The notes beneath the pieces are model-generated. The model worked only from the letters and a program-made list of their open reading frames with translations, searched no databases and was not told the DNA's origin. This document shows, piece by piece, positions 1 through 10,056 of a stretch of DNA of 64,000 nucleotides. Source of the DNA: Rhodoferax sp. (GTDB lineage: Bacteria; Pseudomonadota; Gammaproteobacteria; Burkholderiales; Burkholderiaceae_C); the NCBI RefSeq assembly GCF_030653815.1, contig NZ_JAURYQ010000042.1, forward strand, positions 1-64,000, read 5' to 3'. A program made the translations under genes and the position numbers. The stretch's first letter is position 1, and the number at the start of each line of letters is the position of its first letter.

Positions 1-18
1 ATAAGGTGTGCTGAGTCC

Positions 19-525
19 ATGGCGAACGCAGTTCTGGTGATGCTCGACACCGCGCCTCGGCGCGTTTTTGCATTTTTAAGCGCGACCTGCGTCGCCATGT
101 TGGCGTTTGGCATGTACCTGCAGCACAGCCAGGGGCTGGAACCCTGCCCGATGTGCATCGTGCAGCGTTATGCGCTTTTCGCGGTCGCACTTGTGGCTGG
201 GCTGCTGAGTGCGAGCGGCAGCAAGCGCGTCCATGTTGGGGGCTCGTTTGCGCTGTTGCTGGCGGCCGGCTTTGGCGCCTTTGTGGCAGCACGGCAAAGC
301 TGGCTGCAGTGGTATCCGCCCGAGGTGGCCACCTGTGGCCGTGATTTTTACGGCATGATCGAAAACTTTCCACTGAACCGCGCCATCCCCATGATTTTCA
401 AGGGCAGTGGCGACTGTTCAGCCATTGACTGGACCTTTTTGGGCGGCTCCATTGCCAACTGGGCCTTTGTTATCTTCAGCCTGGTGTTCGTGCTGGCCAG
501 TCTGATGATCTGGCGCAAGCGTTAA
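19..525 (+). CDS. dsbB: Disulfide bond formation protein DsbB
   Basis: 168 aa, four TM segments, CPMC motif (EPCPMCIVQRYA) and periplasmic Cys pair. Confidence 0.93.
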   Translation: MANAVLVMLDTAPRRVFAFLSATCVAMLAFGMYLQHSQGLEPCPMCIVQRYALFAVALVAGLLSASGSKRVHVGGSFALLLAAGFGAFVAARQSWLQWYPPEVATCGRDFYGMIENFPLNRAIPMIFKGSGDCSAIDWTFLGGSIANWAFVIFSLVFVLASLMIWRKR

Positions 526-530
526 ACAGT

Positions 531-569
531 TGGGGTTAGAGCACGCAGCGATGCGAGTGGTCTGACCCG
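531..569. repeat. Imperfect palindrome GGGGTTAGAGCAC...GTGGTCTGACCC downstream of dsbB
   Basis: Arms GGGTTAGA / TCTGACCC with inner CGCA/TGCG pairing; resembles a GGGGTCAGA-type dispersed palindrome. Confidence 0.45.
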
Positions 570-576
570 CAAGGTC

Positions 577-1278
577 TCAGATAGGCAGCGCGTCAAACGA
601 CTCGTAGCTTTTACGCAGCCAGTTTTTCACGCGCTGGCGTTCCAGCAGGCCCAACGCATCGTCATCCGTTCGATTGTGGATAGCGGCCCAGAAACTGGCG
701 TTCTGGCGGTCGATCTTGCGCATGCTGGCTTCGTGCAACTGCGTCAGGGTGACGATTTTGGCGCCCATGTCCAGCGCTCTGGCCATGGCAGGTGATGTCT
801 CCAGCTCTGAAAAATCGCTGCCACGCCCCATGTTTTTGACAATCAGGTAATTAGGCCCTTGGCCATAGGCGTCCAGCAGGCGCTCCAGCAGGTCGACCGA
901 GTCTTTGCCGGCGTCGGCCACATGCCAGAAGTTCACCGCAACCCCCATGTCGGCCAGCAGGCTGAGCAGGTCGGAGTCCTTGATCCAGCGCGCCAGCGGG
1001 GCCGCCGTTTGGGCTGCCAGGTCAACGATCACGCGCGGCGTGTCAGCCTCGTTGGCGGCCTCGAACACGCTGACCACCCGGTCCAGACCCTCGTAACTGT
1101 CGACCAGCACCGGCGCGGCGTAATCGGCATAAAAGCGGGTGAACGAGGTGTGCGAGCGGTCGGTGTCAAAACCCATGAAAGGCCGGTCCTTGTCGATCAG
1201 GTACTGGGCCAGCAAGCGCGCCACCACCGATTTGCCGACACCACCTTTTTCGCCGCCGATGAAATTGAGAGAGCTCAT
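577..1278 (-). CDS. ParA/MinD-type P-loop ATPase (CobQ/CobB/MinD/ParA domain)
   Basis: Deviant Walker A GGEKGGVGKSVVARLL near N-terminus; start taken at MSSLNFIGGEKGG inside the longer track ORF. Confidence 0.8.
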   Translation of the reverse strand: MSSLNFIGGEKGGVGKSVVARLLAQYLIDKDRPFMGFDTDRSHTSFTRFYADYAAPVLVDSYEGLDRVVSVFEAANEADTPRVIVDLAAQTAAPLARWIKDSDLLSLLADMGVAVNFWHVADAGKDSVDLLERLLDAYGQGPNYLIVKNMGRGSDFSELETSPAMARALDMGAKIVTLTQLHEASMRKIDRQNASFWAAIHNRTDDDALGLLERQRVKNWLRKSYESFDALPI

Positions 1279-1372
1279 GAATTTCCTGTTGTGTGGGTTG
1301 AAATTGTTGCTGTAGCGAGGGAGAGCAAGCAAGAGTCGTGCACAGCGCCTGAAGGCGGGCGGTTTCAGTGCC

Positions 1373-2722
1373 TCAGGTGATTTTTTTGACCAGCACCTGG
1401 CTTTTGCGGTCCCAGTTGTATTTGCGTTTGCGCGCCTCGGGCAGCCAGTCGGCATCCACCTGGACAAAACCGCGCTTGAGGAACCAGTGCATGGTGCGTG
1501 TGGACAGCACAAAAATACTCTCCAGGCCGGCCAGTTTGGCACGCTGCTCGATGCGTTTGAGCACGCGCTCGCCGTCACCCTGGCCCTGCACCTGCGGCGA
1601 CACCGTGAGTGCAGCCATTTCGCCAGTGCGGGCTTCGGGGTAGGCGTACAGCGCGGCGCAGGCAAAAATCACGCCGTCGTGCTCGATCACGGTGTACAGG
1701 CCGACATCACGCTCTATTTCGGTGCGGCTGCGTTTGACCAGGGTGCCGTCGTTTTCGAACGGTTCGATCAGTTGCAGGATGCCGCCAACATCGTCCACCG
1801 AGGCCTCGCGCAGGCTCTCCAGCTTTTCGTCGACCACCATGGTGCCAATGCCGTCGTGCACATAGACTTCCAGCAGGATCGAGCCGTCGACGGCAAACGG
1901 GATGATGTGGCTGCGCTCGACGCCGCCTTTGCAGGCCTTGACGCAGTGCTGCAAATAAAACGCCGTGTCGCGGGGCGTGTTGGCACCGGGCAGGTCGGCC
2001 AGCAGCTTTTCAGCGGCGGCCAGCGGCAACTCGGTGTCTACGGGATTGTCTTCACTCACCGGCTGACCGACCTGGGTCGGAATGCCGGCCACCTCGGTGA
2101 CAAAAATCAGCTTGTCGGCTTGCAGCGCGGTGGCGACCGAGGTGGCGACCTCTTCCATGGTCAGGTTGAAGGCTTCGCCGGTGGGTGAGAAGCCAAACGG
2201 CGACATCAGCACCAGCGCGCCCATGTCAAGCGAGCGCATGATGCCCGCGGTGTCGATCTTTCGCACCACGCCCGAATGCTGAAAGTCCACGCCATCGACA
2301 ATGCCGACCGGTCGCGCCGTCAAAAAATTACCCGAAATCACCCGTACCGTGGCACCCGCCATGGGGGTGTTCGGCAGACCCTGGCTGAACGCAGCCTCGA
2401 TTTCATAGCGCAACTGGCCGGCGGCTTCCTGCGCACAATCCAGCGCCACTTCATCCGTGATGCGAATGCCCCGGAAATAACGCGGTGTGTGTCCCTTGGC
2501 TGCAAGTTGCTCATTGACCTGCGGCCGAAAGCCGTGCACCAGCACCACCTTGACGCCCATGCTCTGGATCAGCGCCAGGTCCTGCGCCAGATTCGGCAGC
2601 TTGCCCGCCGCAATCGCCTCGCCACAGACCCCCACCACAAAGGTCTGATGGCGGAACTTGTGGATGTAGGGTGCCACCGAGCGGAACCAGGGCACGAAGG
2701 TGAAGTTGAAGACAGATGGCAT
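1373..2722 (-). CDS. argA: Amino-acid N-acetyltransferase (N-acetylglutamate synthase)
   Basis: 449 aa; amino acid kinase-like N-terminal domain plus C-terminal GNAT domain (QGQGDGERVL). Confidence 0.93.
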   Translation of the reverse strand: MPSVFNFTFVPWFRSVAPYIHKFRHQTFVVGVCGEAIAAGKLPNLAQDLALIQSMGVKVVLVHGFRPQVNEQLAAKGHTPRYFRGIRITDEVALDCAQEAAGQLRYEIEAAFSQGLPNTPMAGATVRVISGNFLTARPVGIVDGVDFQHSGVVRKIDTAGIMRSLDMGALVLMSPFGFSPTGEAFNLTMEEVATSVATALQADKLIFVTEVAGIPTQVGQPVSEDNPVDTELPLAAAEKLLADLPGANTPRDTAFYLQHCVKACKGGVERSHIIPFAVDGSILLEVYVHDGIGTMVVDEKLESLREASVDDVGGILQLIEPFENDGTLVKRSRTEIERDVGLYTVIEHDGVIFACAALYAYPEARTGEMAALTVSPQVQGQGDGERVLKRIEQRAKLAGLESIFVLSTRTMHWFLKRGFVQVDADWLPEARKRKYNWDRKSQVLVKKIT

Positions 2723-2782
2723 GACAGCGTACTGAAGTGAAAAGGGTTGGGATAATCACCGATTCTCTACGAAGTTATTGCC

Positions 2783-5700
2783 TTGACTGCTCCACCCCTG
2801 AAAATCGAGTTTCCCGAATCGCTGCCGGTCTCCGCCCGCCGCGAAGAGATCATGGCCGCCATTGCTGCGCACCAGGTCATCATCGTCTGCGGTGAAACCG
2901 GCTCGGGCAAAACCACCCAGTTGCCCAAGATCGCCCTGGCGCTGGGGCGCGGCAAGCTCAATTACCCGGCGCTCAACCCGGATGGCACGCGCGCGTCGCC
3001 CGGCAAGCTGATTGGCCACACCCAGCCCCGGCGCATTGCCGCCAGCAGCGTGGCCAAACGGATTGCCGAAGAGCTGCACACCACGCTGGGCGACGTGGTC
3101 GGTTTCAAGGTGCGCTTTCAGGACCGCTTGAGCCGGGACAGCTCGGTCAAGCTCATGACCGATGGCATTTTGCTGGCCGAAACACAAACCGACCCGCTGC
3201 TCAAGGCTTACGACACGATCATCATCGACGAGGCGCATGAGCGCAGCCTGAACATCGACTTTTTGCTGGGTTACCTCAAGCAGATTTTGCCGCGTCGGCC
3301 TGACTTGAAGGTCATTGTGACGAGCGCCACGATTGATGCCGAGCGCTTTGCCGAGCATTTCGCTTCAAGAAAAGGGCCGGCACCCATCATCATGGTGTCG
3401 GGGCGCATGTTCCCTGTGGAGCAGCGTTACCGGCCGTTTGAAGAAGCGCGTGATTACGATTTGAACAACGCGATCGCCGATGCGGTCGACGAGCTCTGGC
3501 GCGACGCCCACAACAGCGGTGATATCCTGGTGTTTCTCCCGGGTGAGCGCGAGATCCGCGAGGCTGCGGATCACCTGCGCGGCCACCTGAGCCACCAACC
3601 GGTCTTTCGGGGTGCCGAGGTGCTGCCGCTGTTTGCCCGCCTGAGCCAGGCCGAGCAGGACCGTATTTTTGACAGCCACAGCGGGCGCCGCATTGTGCTG
3701 GCCACCAACGTGGCCGAAACCTCGCTCACGGTGCCGGGCATCCGCTACGTCATTGACGTCGGCACGGCGCGCATGAAGCGCTACAGCTTCAGAAGCAAGG
3801 TCGAGCAGTTGCTGGTCGAGCCGATCAGCCAGAGTTCGGCGAATCAGCGTGCCGGTCGCTGCGGCCGGGTGGCCAACGGCATTTGTATCCGGCTCTATGA
3901 CGAAAAGGATTTCAACAACCGGCCCAAATTCACCGACCCCGAAATTTTGCGCAGCTCACTGGCCGGGGTGATTTTGCGCATGAAGTCGCTGCACCTGGGT
4001 GTGGTCGAAGACTTCCCGTTCATCGAGAAACCCTCGGGCCGCGCGATTGCCGACGGCTACCAGTTGCTCAACGAGCTCGGCGCCGTGGACGACGCCAACG
4101 AGCTCACCGCCACCGGCCAGGAACTGGCCAAATTGCCGCTGGACCCGCGCGTGGGCCGCATGATTTTGGAGGCGCGCACACGTGAGGCGTTGGACGAGGT
4201 TCTGGTCATTGCCTCGGCACTGTCGGTGCAGGACGTGCGCGACCGTCCGATGGAAGCCCAGCAGCAGGCTGACCAGGCACACGCCAAGTTTGACGACGAG
4301 AAGAGCGAATTCAGCGGCTACCTGAGGCTTTGGAAATGGATCAACGATGGCAAGGGCGGGGTAGGGCAGCACAAGCTGAGCAACCGCCAGTATGAGCAGC
4401 TTCTGCGGCAAAACTTCGTCAGCATGCGCCGGGTGCGCGAGTGGCGCGACATTTACTCGCAGTTGCACACCGTGGTGGCCGAGCACAAGTGGCGGCTCAA
4501 CACCTTGCCGGCCAGTTATGAGCAATTGCATTTGTCCATGCTGGCGGGGTTGTTGGGCAACATTGGCTTCAAGCTGGAAACGGAAGGCGCTGGCAGCGGC
4601 GGCGAATATCTGGGCGCGCGCGGCATCAAGTTTTACCCGCACCCGGGCGCCCATCTGGTCAAAAAGCCGGGGCGCTGGATTGTGGCCGCCGAGCTGGTCG
4701 AGACCACGCGCCTGTTTGGCCGTGGCATTGCATCAATAGAGCCGCAGTGGCTGGAGCAGGTGGGTGGCCATTTGCTGAAAAAACAGCTGCTCGACCCGCA
4801 TTGGGAAAAGAAGACGGCCGAGGTCAACGCGCTGGAGCGCGCTACGCTTTATGGCATCGTGGTCTACAGCGGCCGGCGGGTCAATTACGGCCGGGTCGAC
4901 CTGGTCGGTGCGCGCGAGATTTTCATCCGCGAGGCTCTGGTCAACGGTCAGTGGGACTGCAAGTGGCCGTTTTTGCAGGCCAACCAGAAACTCATCAAGC
5001 AGGTGGAAGACCTGGAGCACAAGGCACGCCGCCAGGACGTGCTGATCGACGACGAGTTGATCTACGCCTTTTACGACCAGCAGTTGCCCGCTGACGTGTG
5101 CAGCGGCTACAGCTTCGATGCCTGGTACCGGGACGCCTGCAAAAAGCCCGAGTACCTGATGCCCATGCCGGTGCGCGGTGCGGCGCCCACCGGCAACAGC
5201 AAGTTGCTGCTGTTGACGCGCGAAGAGCTCATGCGCCATGAGGCGGCGGGCATCACCACGCAGTCGTTTCCCAAAGTCATCCGCCTGGGCGGTGTCGACT
5301 GTGCGGCCACCTACCTGCACGAGCCCGGCGACGCCCGGGACGGCCTGACCGTGACCGTGCCGCTCTTTGTGCTGAACCAGGTCAACGAGGAACCCTGCGA
5401 ATGGCTGGTGCCCGGCATGCTCAAGGACAAGATCCAGGCGCTGCTCAAGACCCTGCACCAACGGCCGCGCTCAAGGCTGGTGCCGCTGCCCGAAAGCGCC
5501 CGCAAAATGGCTGAAACCTTGAATGCGCCCGAAGTTTTTGGCCATGGCGCGCTGCTCGATGCCGTGCTGAAACTGGTGCGCGCCGCCACCGCAGTCGATG
5601 TGGTGCGCGCCGACATCAAGGCAGACATGCTCAGCCCGCACTTTTTCATGAATTTCCGGGTGGTCGATGAACATGGCCGCCAGCTGGGGCAGGGGCGCAA

Positions 5701-6781
5701 CCTGGGCGCGCTCAAGGCCGAACTGGGGGCCAAGGCGCGCGGTGCGTTCCAGGCGCTGGCCGGGCTCAAGCTGGGGCAGAGTGGTGGCAGCGCTGGCACC
5801 GGACCCGTCATGGCGAGCGAAGCGCGGCAATCCAAGACATCCGCAGGCATGGATCACCACGGCCTGCGGCCTCGCGATGACGGACCTGAGCGCACCTCGG
5901 TAGCCAGCCAGCGCTACACCGCCTGGACCTTTGGCGAACTGCCCGAGCTGCTCGAAATTCAAAAAGGCGGCCAGACCCTGATCGGCTACCCCGGCCTGAT
6001 TGACGCGGGGGATGCGGTGACCATCGAGGTTTTTGACGAGCCTGATGTGGCCGCCGCCAAACACCGCGCCGGCCTGCGCCGGCTGTTTGCCCTGCAGATC
6101 AGGGACGCGCTCAAGTACCTTGAAAAAAATGTGCCCGACCTGCAAAAAATGGCCGTCACCTACATGCAGGTGGGCAAACACCCCGACGGCACCAGCACCG
6201 GCGGCACGCTGGAAGAACTGCGCGAACAGATCATCCAGGTGGCACTCGACCGCGCCTTTTTGCTCGACCCCCTGCCCACCGATGAATTTGCCTTCAAGAA
6301 ACGCATCGACGAGGGCCGCGGCCGCCTGACCCTGATCGCCACCGAAGTGGCGCGCCTGGCGGCGGCCATCCTGGCCGAATACGCGGTGGCGGCGCGCAAG
6401 ATCAAGGACACCAAAAATGCCCCCGAGGCCACGGCTGACGCCGCCCAGCAACTGGCGCGCCTGATGCCCAAGCGTTTTTTAAGCGTCACGCCCTGGGCTT
6501 CACTGCACCACTTCACGCGCTACCTGAAAGCCATCACGGCGCGGCTCGACAAATACCGTGCCGACCCGGCGCGTGACTTGGCGCGCCTCAAAGAACTGCA
6601 GCCGCTGGAGCAGCGCTACATGCGCCTGCTGGCCGAGCGTAAGGGCGTGGTCGACGAGCGCCTGCAGGAATTCCGCTGGTTGCTGGAAGAACTGCGTGTG
6701 AGCTTCTTCGCGCAAGAGTTGCGCACGCCGCAGCCGGTCAGCGTGAAACGGCTGGAGAAAGCCTGGGCGCAGCTGGGGTGA
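2783..6781 (+). CDS. hrpA: ATP-dependent RNA helicase HrpA (DEAH box)
   Basis: 1332 aa; GETGSGKTTQ, DEAH, SAT and QRAGRCGR motifs; long C-terminal DUF3418-like region. Confidence 0.95.
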   Translation: MTAPPLKIEFPESLPVSARREEIMAAIAAHQVIIVCGETGSGKTTQLPKIALALGRGKLNYPALNPDGTRASPGKLIGHTQPRRIAASSVAKRIAEELHTTLGDVVGFKVRFQDRLSRDSSVKLMTDGILLAETQTDPLLKAYDTIIIDEAHERSLNIDFLLGYLKQILPRRPDLKVIVTSATIDAERFAEHFASRKGPAPIIMVSGRMFPVEQRYRPFEEARDYDLNNAIADAVDELWRDAHNSGDILVFLPGEREIREAADHLRGHLSHQPVFRGAEVLPLFARLSQAEQDRIFDSHSGRRIVLATNVAETSLTVPGIRYVIDVGTARMKRYSFRSKVEQLLVEPISQSSANQRAGRCGRVANGICIRLYDEKDFNNRPKFTDPEILRSSLAGVILRMKSLHLGVVEDFPFIEKPSGRAIADGYQLLNELGAVDDANELTATGQELAKLPLDPRVGRMILEARTREALDEVLVIASALSVQDVRDRPMEAQQQADQAHAKFDDEKSEFSGYLRLWKWINDGKGGVGQHKLSNRQYEQLLRQNFVSMRRVREWRDIYSQLHTVVAEHKWRLNTLPASYEQLHLSMLAGLLGNIGFKLETEGAGSGGEYLGARGIKFYPHPGAHLVKKPGRWIVAAELVETTRLFGRGIASIEPQWLEQVGGHLLKKQLLDPHWEKKTAEVNALERATLYGIVVYSGRRVNYGRVDLVGAREIFIREALVNGQWDCKWPFLQANQKLIKQVEDLEHKARRQDVLIDDELIYAFYDQQLPADVCSGYSFDAWYRDACKKPEYLMPMPVRGAAPTGNSKLLLLTREELMRHEAAGITTQSFPKVIRLGGVDCAATYLHEPGDARDGLTVTVPLFVLNQVNEEPCEWLVPGMLKDKIQALLKTLHQRPRSRLVPLPESARKMAETLNAPEVFGHGALLDAVLKLVRAATAVDVVRADIKADMLSPHFFMNFRVVDEHGRQLGQGRNLGALKAELGAKARGAFQALAGLKLGQSGGSAGTGPVMASEARQSKTSAGMDHHGLRPRDDGPERTSVASQRYTAWTFGELPELLEIQKGGQTLIGYPGLIDAGDAVTIEVFDEPDVAAAKHRAGLRRLFALQIRDALKYLEKNVPDLQKMAVTYMQVGKHPDGTSTGGTLEELREQIIQVALDRAFLLDPLPTDEFAFKKRIDEGRGRLTLIATEVARLAAAILAEYAVAARKIKDTKNAPEATADAAQQLARLMPKRFLSVTPWASLHHFTRYLKAITARLDKYRADPARDLARLKELQPLEQRYMRLLAERKGVVDERLQEFRWLLEELRVSFFAQELRTPQPVSVKRLEKAWAQLG
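5805..5883. repeat. Imperfect palindromic dispersed repeat inside hrpA, in frame
   Basis: CCGTCATGGCGAGCGAAGCGCGGCAATCCA ... TGGATCACCACGGCCTGCGGCCTCGCGATGACGG; ends CCGTCAT/ATGACGG are perfectly inverted. Confidence 0.75.
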
Positions 6782-6832
6782 CAGAGTGCTGCGGCGTCAT
6801 CGGCTTAGGAGAAGGAAATGGCTGGAATACCG

Positions 6833-6869
6833 TTGTCATGCCGGACCTGATCCGGGGCCGCAATGACAA
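6833..6869. repeat. Palindromic intergenic repeat TTGTCATGCCGGACCTGATCCGGGGCCGCAATGACAA
   Basis: 7-bp perfect terminal inversion TTGTCAT/ATGACAA plus inner CCGGA/TCCGG. Confidence 0.6.
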
Positions 6870-6908
6870 ACCGGGGGACTATGGGTGCTTTTGCAATGGC
6901 CATCTCCC

Positions 6909-9719
6909 TTACACCCTCTGCTTCATCGTGCCGAAGCAATGCCCCGCGTTGTACTGCAAGATCAAATCCGTCACTTGTTCAGCAAGCAGCGGCCGGGCAA
7001 TGTGGTAGCCCTGTATTTCGTCACACCCCTCGGTACGCAGAAAATCCAGATGATCACGCGTCTCGACCCCCTCGGCAATCGTCTTCAAGCCCAGGGCTTG
7101 CGCCATCGCGATGATGGCCCGGACAAGACTGGCGTCATTGGCGTCTGTCAACACCTCACGCACGAATGACTGGTCGATCTTGAGCTTGTCGATCGGAAAC
7201 CGCTTGAGATAGCTCAAGGACGAGTAGCCGGTCCCGAAATCGTCGAGCGAGATCATGATGCCGGCCTGCTTGAACTCCCGCAAAATCGTGCTGACGGATG
7301 TCAGGCGATCGACCAGGATGCTCTCGGTGATCTCCAACTCCAGGTACTGGGGGGCCAGTCCTGTTTCATTCAATATTTCCAGAACGCGTTGGGAAAACTC
7401 TTTCTCCCTGAACTGGCGGGCTGACAGGTTGACGGCCATATGCACGAACGCCACCCCCTGTTCCTGCCAGGCTTTGGCTTGTAGACAGGCGGTGCGCAAC
7501 GCCCATTCCCCCAGTGGCACGATCAGGCCGCTTTCTTCGGCCACAGGAATGAACTCCGCGGGCGGTATCAGCCCCTTCTGCGGGTGCTGCCAGCGCACCA
7601 GCGCCTCGACGCCGATGATGCGGTGGCTCACGATGTCAAGTTGCGGCTGGTAGTGAAGAATGAACTCGCCGCGCTCCAGCGCGCGGCGCAGCCCGGTCTG
7701 CAAGGCCAGATGCTGTGTGGCGCGTTCGGTCATGGCGGTGGCATAAAACCGGTAGCCGTTGCGGCCCGTGGCCTTGGCCGCATACATTGCAGAATCAGCA
7801 TTGCGCAGCAGCTTGTCAACGTCGCCGTCATCGAAGGGGTAGAGGGTGATGCCTATGCTGAACGTCACGAACAGCTCCTGCCCGAGGATGTCAAAGGGTT
7901 CCTTGAACCCGTCAGCCACGTGTTGCGCCACCCGAACCACATCGTCCACGTGCCCGACATCCGCCAGAACCACGGCGAATTCATCGCCCCCGAAGCGCGC
8001 CACCGTGTCACCGGGCCGCAAACAGCCCTGCAGCCGCCCGGCCACCGCCTGCAACAACACATTGCCCACTTCATGCCCCAGGGTGTCGTTCACGTCCTTG
8101 AAGTGGTCGATGTCCATGAACATGACGCCCACCAGGCGTTCCTTGCGGTTCGCCTCGATGAAGGCCTGGGACAGGCGGTCTTTGAACAGCATCCGGTTGG
8201 GCAACCCGGTCAGGTCATCGTAGTAGGCCAGATAGGTGATCCGCTCTTCGGCATGTTTGCGCTCGGTGATGACTTCAGAAAACATGATCAGCCCGCCGAT
8301 GTCTCCCTGATCCGTGTACCAGGGACGGACCTCCCAGCGAACCCAGTCGGTGGAGCCGTCCGCGCGGGGAAACACATCCTCCTCTCTTTTTTCAACCGCG
8401 CCGCCGAGACAGCGCCGATGGATGTCCTTCCAGCGCTGCGGGATATCTGGAAAAATATCGTAATGACTGCGGCCGATGATGTCCTGTTCGCCGAGCCGGT
8501 AGTCGGTCAGCCACCGATGACTGGCCTTCAGGTAGCGCATGCTGCGGTCCAGCATGGCGATGGCCGCCGGGCTATGTTCGATGAAGAGGTGAAGCTGCTT
8601 CTCACTCGCCTCCAGTTGTGCTGTCCTGTCGCGCACGCCCTGCTCCAGCAGTTCGTTGTGCTCGCGGATCGTCCGTTCGGCCTGCCGCTCAAGGGTCACG
8701 TCGCGAAAGACCAGCACCACACCCTTCACCCGCCCGCCGACATCGCGAATCGGTGCCGCGCTGTCGGCGACCGGGCACTCATGACCATCGCGCGAGATCA
8801 GCACGCTGCGGTTGGCCAGGGCCTGGGTTTTACCGGTGGCGAGCACCTGCGCCACCGGCACCACAGCAGGCGCGCGCGTTTGCTCGTGGATGATGCGGAA
8901 CACTTGATCGATGGACCTGCCCTGCGCCTGGCCGAGGGGCCAGCCGGTGAGCCGCTCGGCCACCGGGTTCATGCGGGTGATGCGCCCTTGGGTGTCGGTC
9001 GCCAGCACCGCGTCGCCGATCGAGTGCAGCGTGGTGGACAGGTTTTCCTCGCTCTGGGCAAGCGCCTGGCGGCTGGCCTCGGTCGCCCGCAGTTGCCGCC
9101 GTATCAGGATGTAGGTGGCCCCGAGCAGCGCGGTCAGTGCCAACGCAGAGAGGGCGCCGGAGGCAACCACGATTTGGCCCGCGCGCTGTTGGGCAGCACT
9201 ATGTTCATCCAGCAGCCGGAGCTCCTCTTCATCCATCTCGCGAAACAGCTGGTACAAGCGCTCACGCGTTTCCTGCAGCGGAGCGCTGGCCACGTAAGCG
9301 CTTGCCGCTGTGAGGCCTTCGGTTGTGCGCAGCAATTCCGTGCGCCTGGCAATCGCGAGGCGCTCGTCGACCACCTCGCGCAGTCGCATCCAGCGCTCTT
9401 GCTGGCGGGCGTTGGCGGCGGTGAGCGCCTGGATGCGGCGCAGCGTGGTTTCCCGCGCTGCAATCGCCGCGTCGCGCTCGGCGAGTTGCGCCGCGTCGCC
9501 CGAAAGCTGGTAGCTTTGCGTGCTCAACTCGATTTGAAGCGAGTCTGCCTTGATGTGGTCGAGGCTTTCCAGCACTTCATGGGTGTGCGACACCCGGCGC
9601 GCCGCAACGACCGCGTCTTGCGACATCTTCCAGGTGGCGAAGGCGAGCCCCGCGACCACCAGCACGGCGGCGGCAAACGCGGCCAGCACCCTGGTTTCGA
9701 AATTAAAGGCGGCTTTCAT
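6909..9719 (-). CDS. CHASE3/PAS/GGDEF/EAL diguanylate cyclase-phosphodiesterase
   Basis: 936 aa; N-terminal TM-CHASE3-like region, PAS repeats, ARFGGDEFAVV and GVEALVRW (EAL) motifs. Confidence 0.93.
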   Translation of the reverse strand: MKAAFNFETRVLAAFAAAVLVVAGLAFATWKMSQDAVVAARRVSHTHEVLESLDHIKADSLQIELSTQSYQLSGDAAQLAERDAAIAARETTLRRIQALTAANARQQERWMRLREVVDERLAIARRTELLRTTEGLTAASAYVASAPLQETRERLYQLFREMDEEELRLLDEHSAAQQRAGQIVVASGALSALALTALLGATYILIRRQLRATEASRQALAQSEENLSTTLHSIGDAVLATDTQGRITRMNPVAERLTGWPLGQAQGRSIDQVFRIIHEQTRAPAVVPVAQVLATGKTQALANRSVLISRDGHECPVADSAAPIRDVGGRVKGVVLVFRDVTLERQAERTIREHNELLEQGVRDRTAQLEASEKQLHLFIEHSPAAIAMLDRSMRYLKASHRWLTDYRLGEQDIIGRSHYDIFPDIPQRWKDIHRRCLGGAVEKREEDVFPRADGSTDWVRWEVRPWYTDQGDIGGLIMFSEVITERKHAEERITYLAYYDDLTGLPNRMLFKDRLSQAFIEANRKERLVGVMFMDIDHFKDVNDTLGHEVGNVLLQAVAGRLQGCLRPGDTVARFGGDEFAVVLADVGHVDDVVRVAQHVADGFKEPFDILGQELFVTFSIGITLYPFDDGDVDKLLRNADSAMYAAKATGRNGYRFYATAMTERATQHLALQTGLRRALERGEFILHYQPQLDIVSHRIIGVEALVRWQHPQKGLIPPAEFIPVAEESGLIVPLGEWALRTACLQAKAWQEQGVAFVHMAVNLSARQFREKEFSQRVLEILNETGLAPQYLELEITESILVDRLTSVSTILREFKQAGIMISLDDFGTGYSSLSYLKRFPIDKLKIDQSFVREVLTDANDASLVRAIIAMAQALGLKTIAEGVETRDHLDFLRTEGCDEIQGYHIARPLLAEQVTDLILQYNAGHCFGTMKQRV

Positions 9720-9940
9720 CGGACGCCCCTTTCCTCACGTTGCCACACGTCCCAAGACCCTAACGTCGTGCGTACAGAAGGAAGGCAGCCATAAAACGGC
9801 CTTCAGGTTGAAAACTGCGACTGCCTGCGCTGATTGCGCTCATGTTTGATTTCATACCTCCCCCTATTCCTGCTCAACTGTATAAAACGAAAGAGAGTTC
9901 AGACCCCATTCAACAATGCCCGGAAATCGACAGGGGTGCG

Positions 9941-9954
9941 TTGATATTTATCAA
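9941..9954. promoter_or_regulatory. Consensus FNR/ANR box TTGAT-ATTT-ATCAA
   Basis: Exact TTGATN4ATCAA; palindrome extends to CGTTGATA-TT-TATCAACG (9939-9956). Confidence 0.75.
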
Positions 9955-10056
9955 CGTGGCAACGTCAACAAATTGGACATCCCAACTCAATGATCCGAAT
10001 TCATCCATTTTGGGCCATGACCGTCCGCTCCCAATTCATCACAAGCCCTGCGGAAA

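Noticed and set aside
7584-9794. 736-aa plus-strand ORF opposite the CHASE3/GGDEF/EAL gene
   Set aside because: Antisense frame with no domain signature; the sense strand carries GGDEF and EAL motifs.
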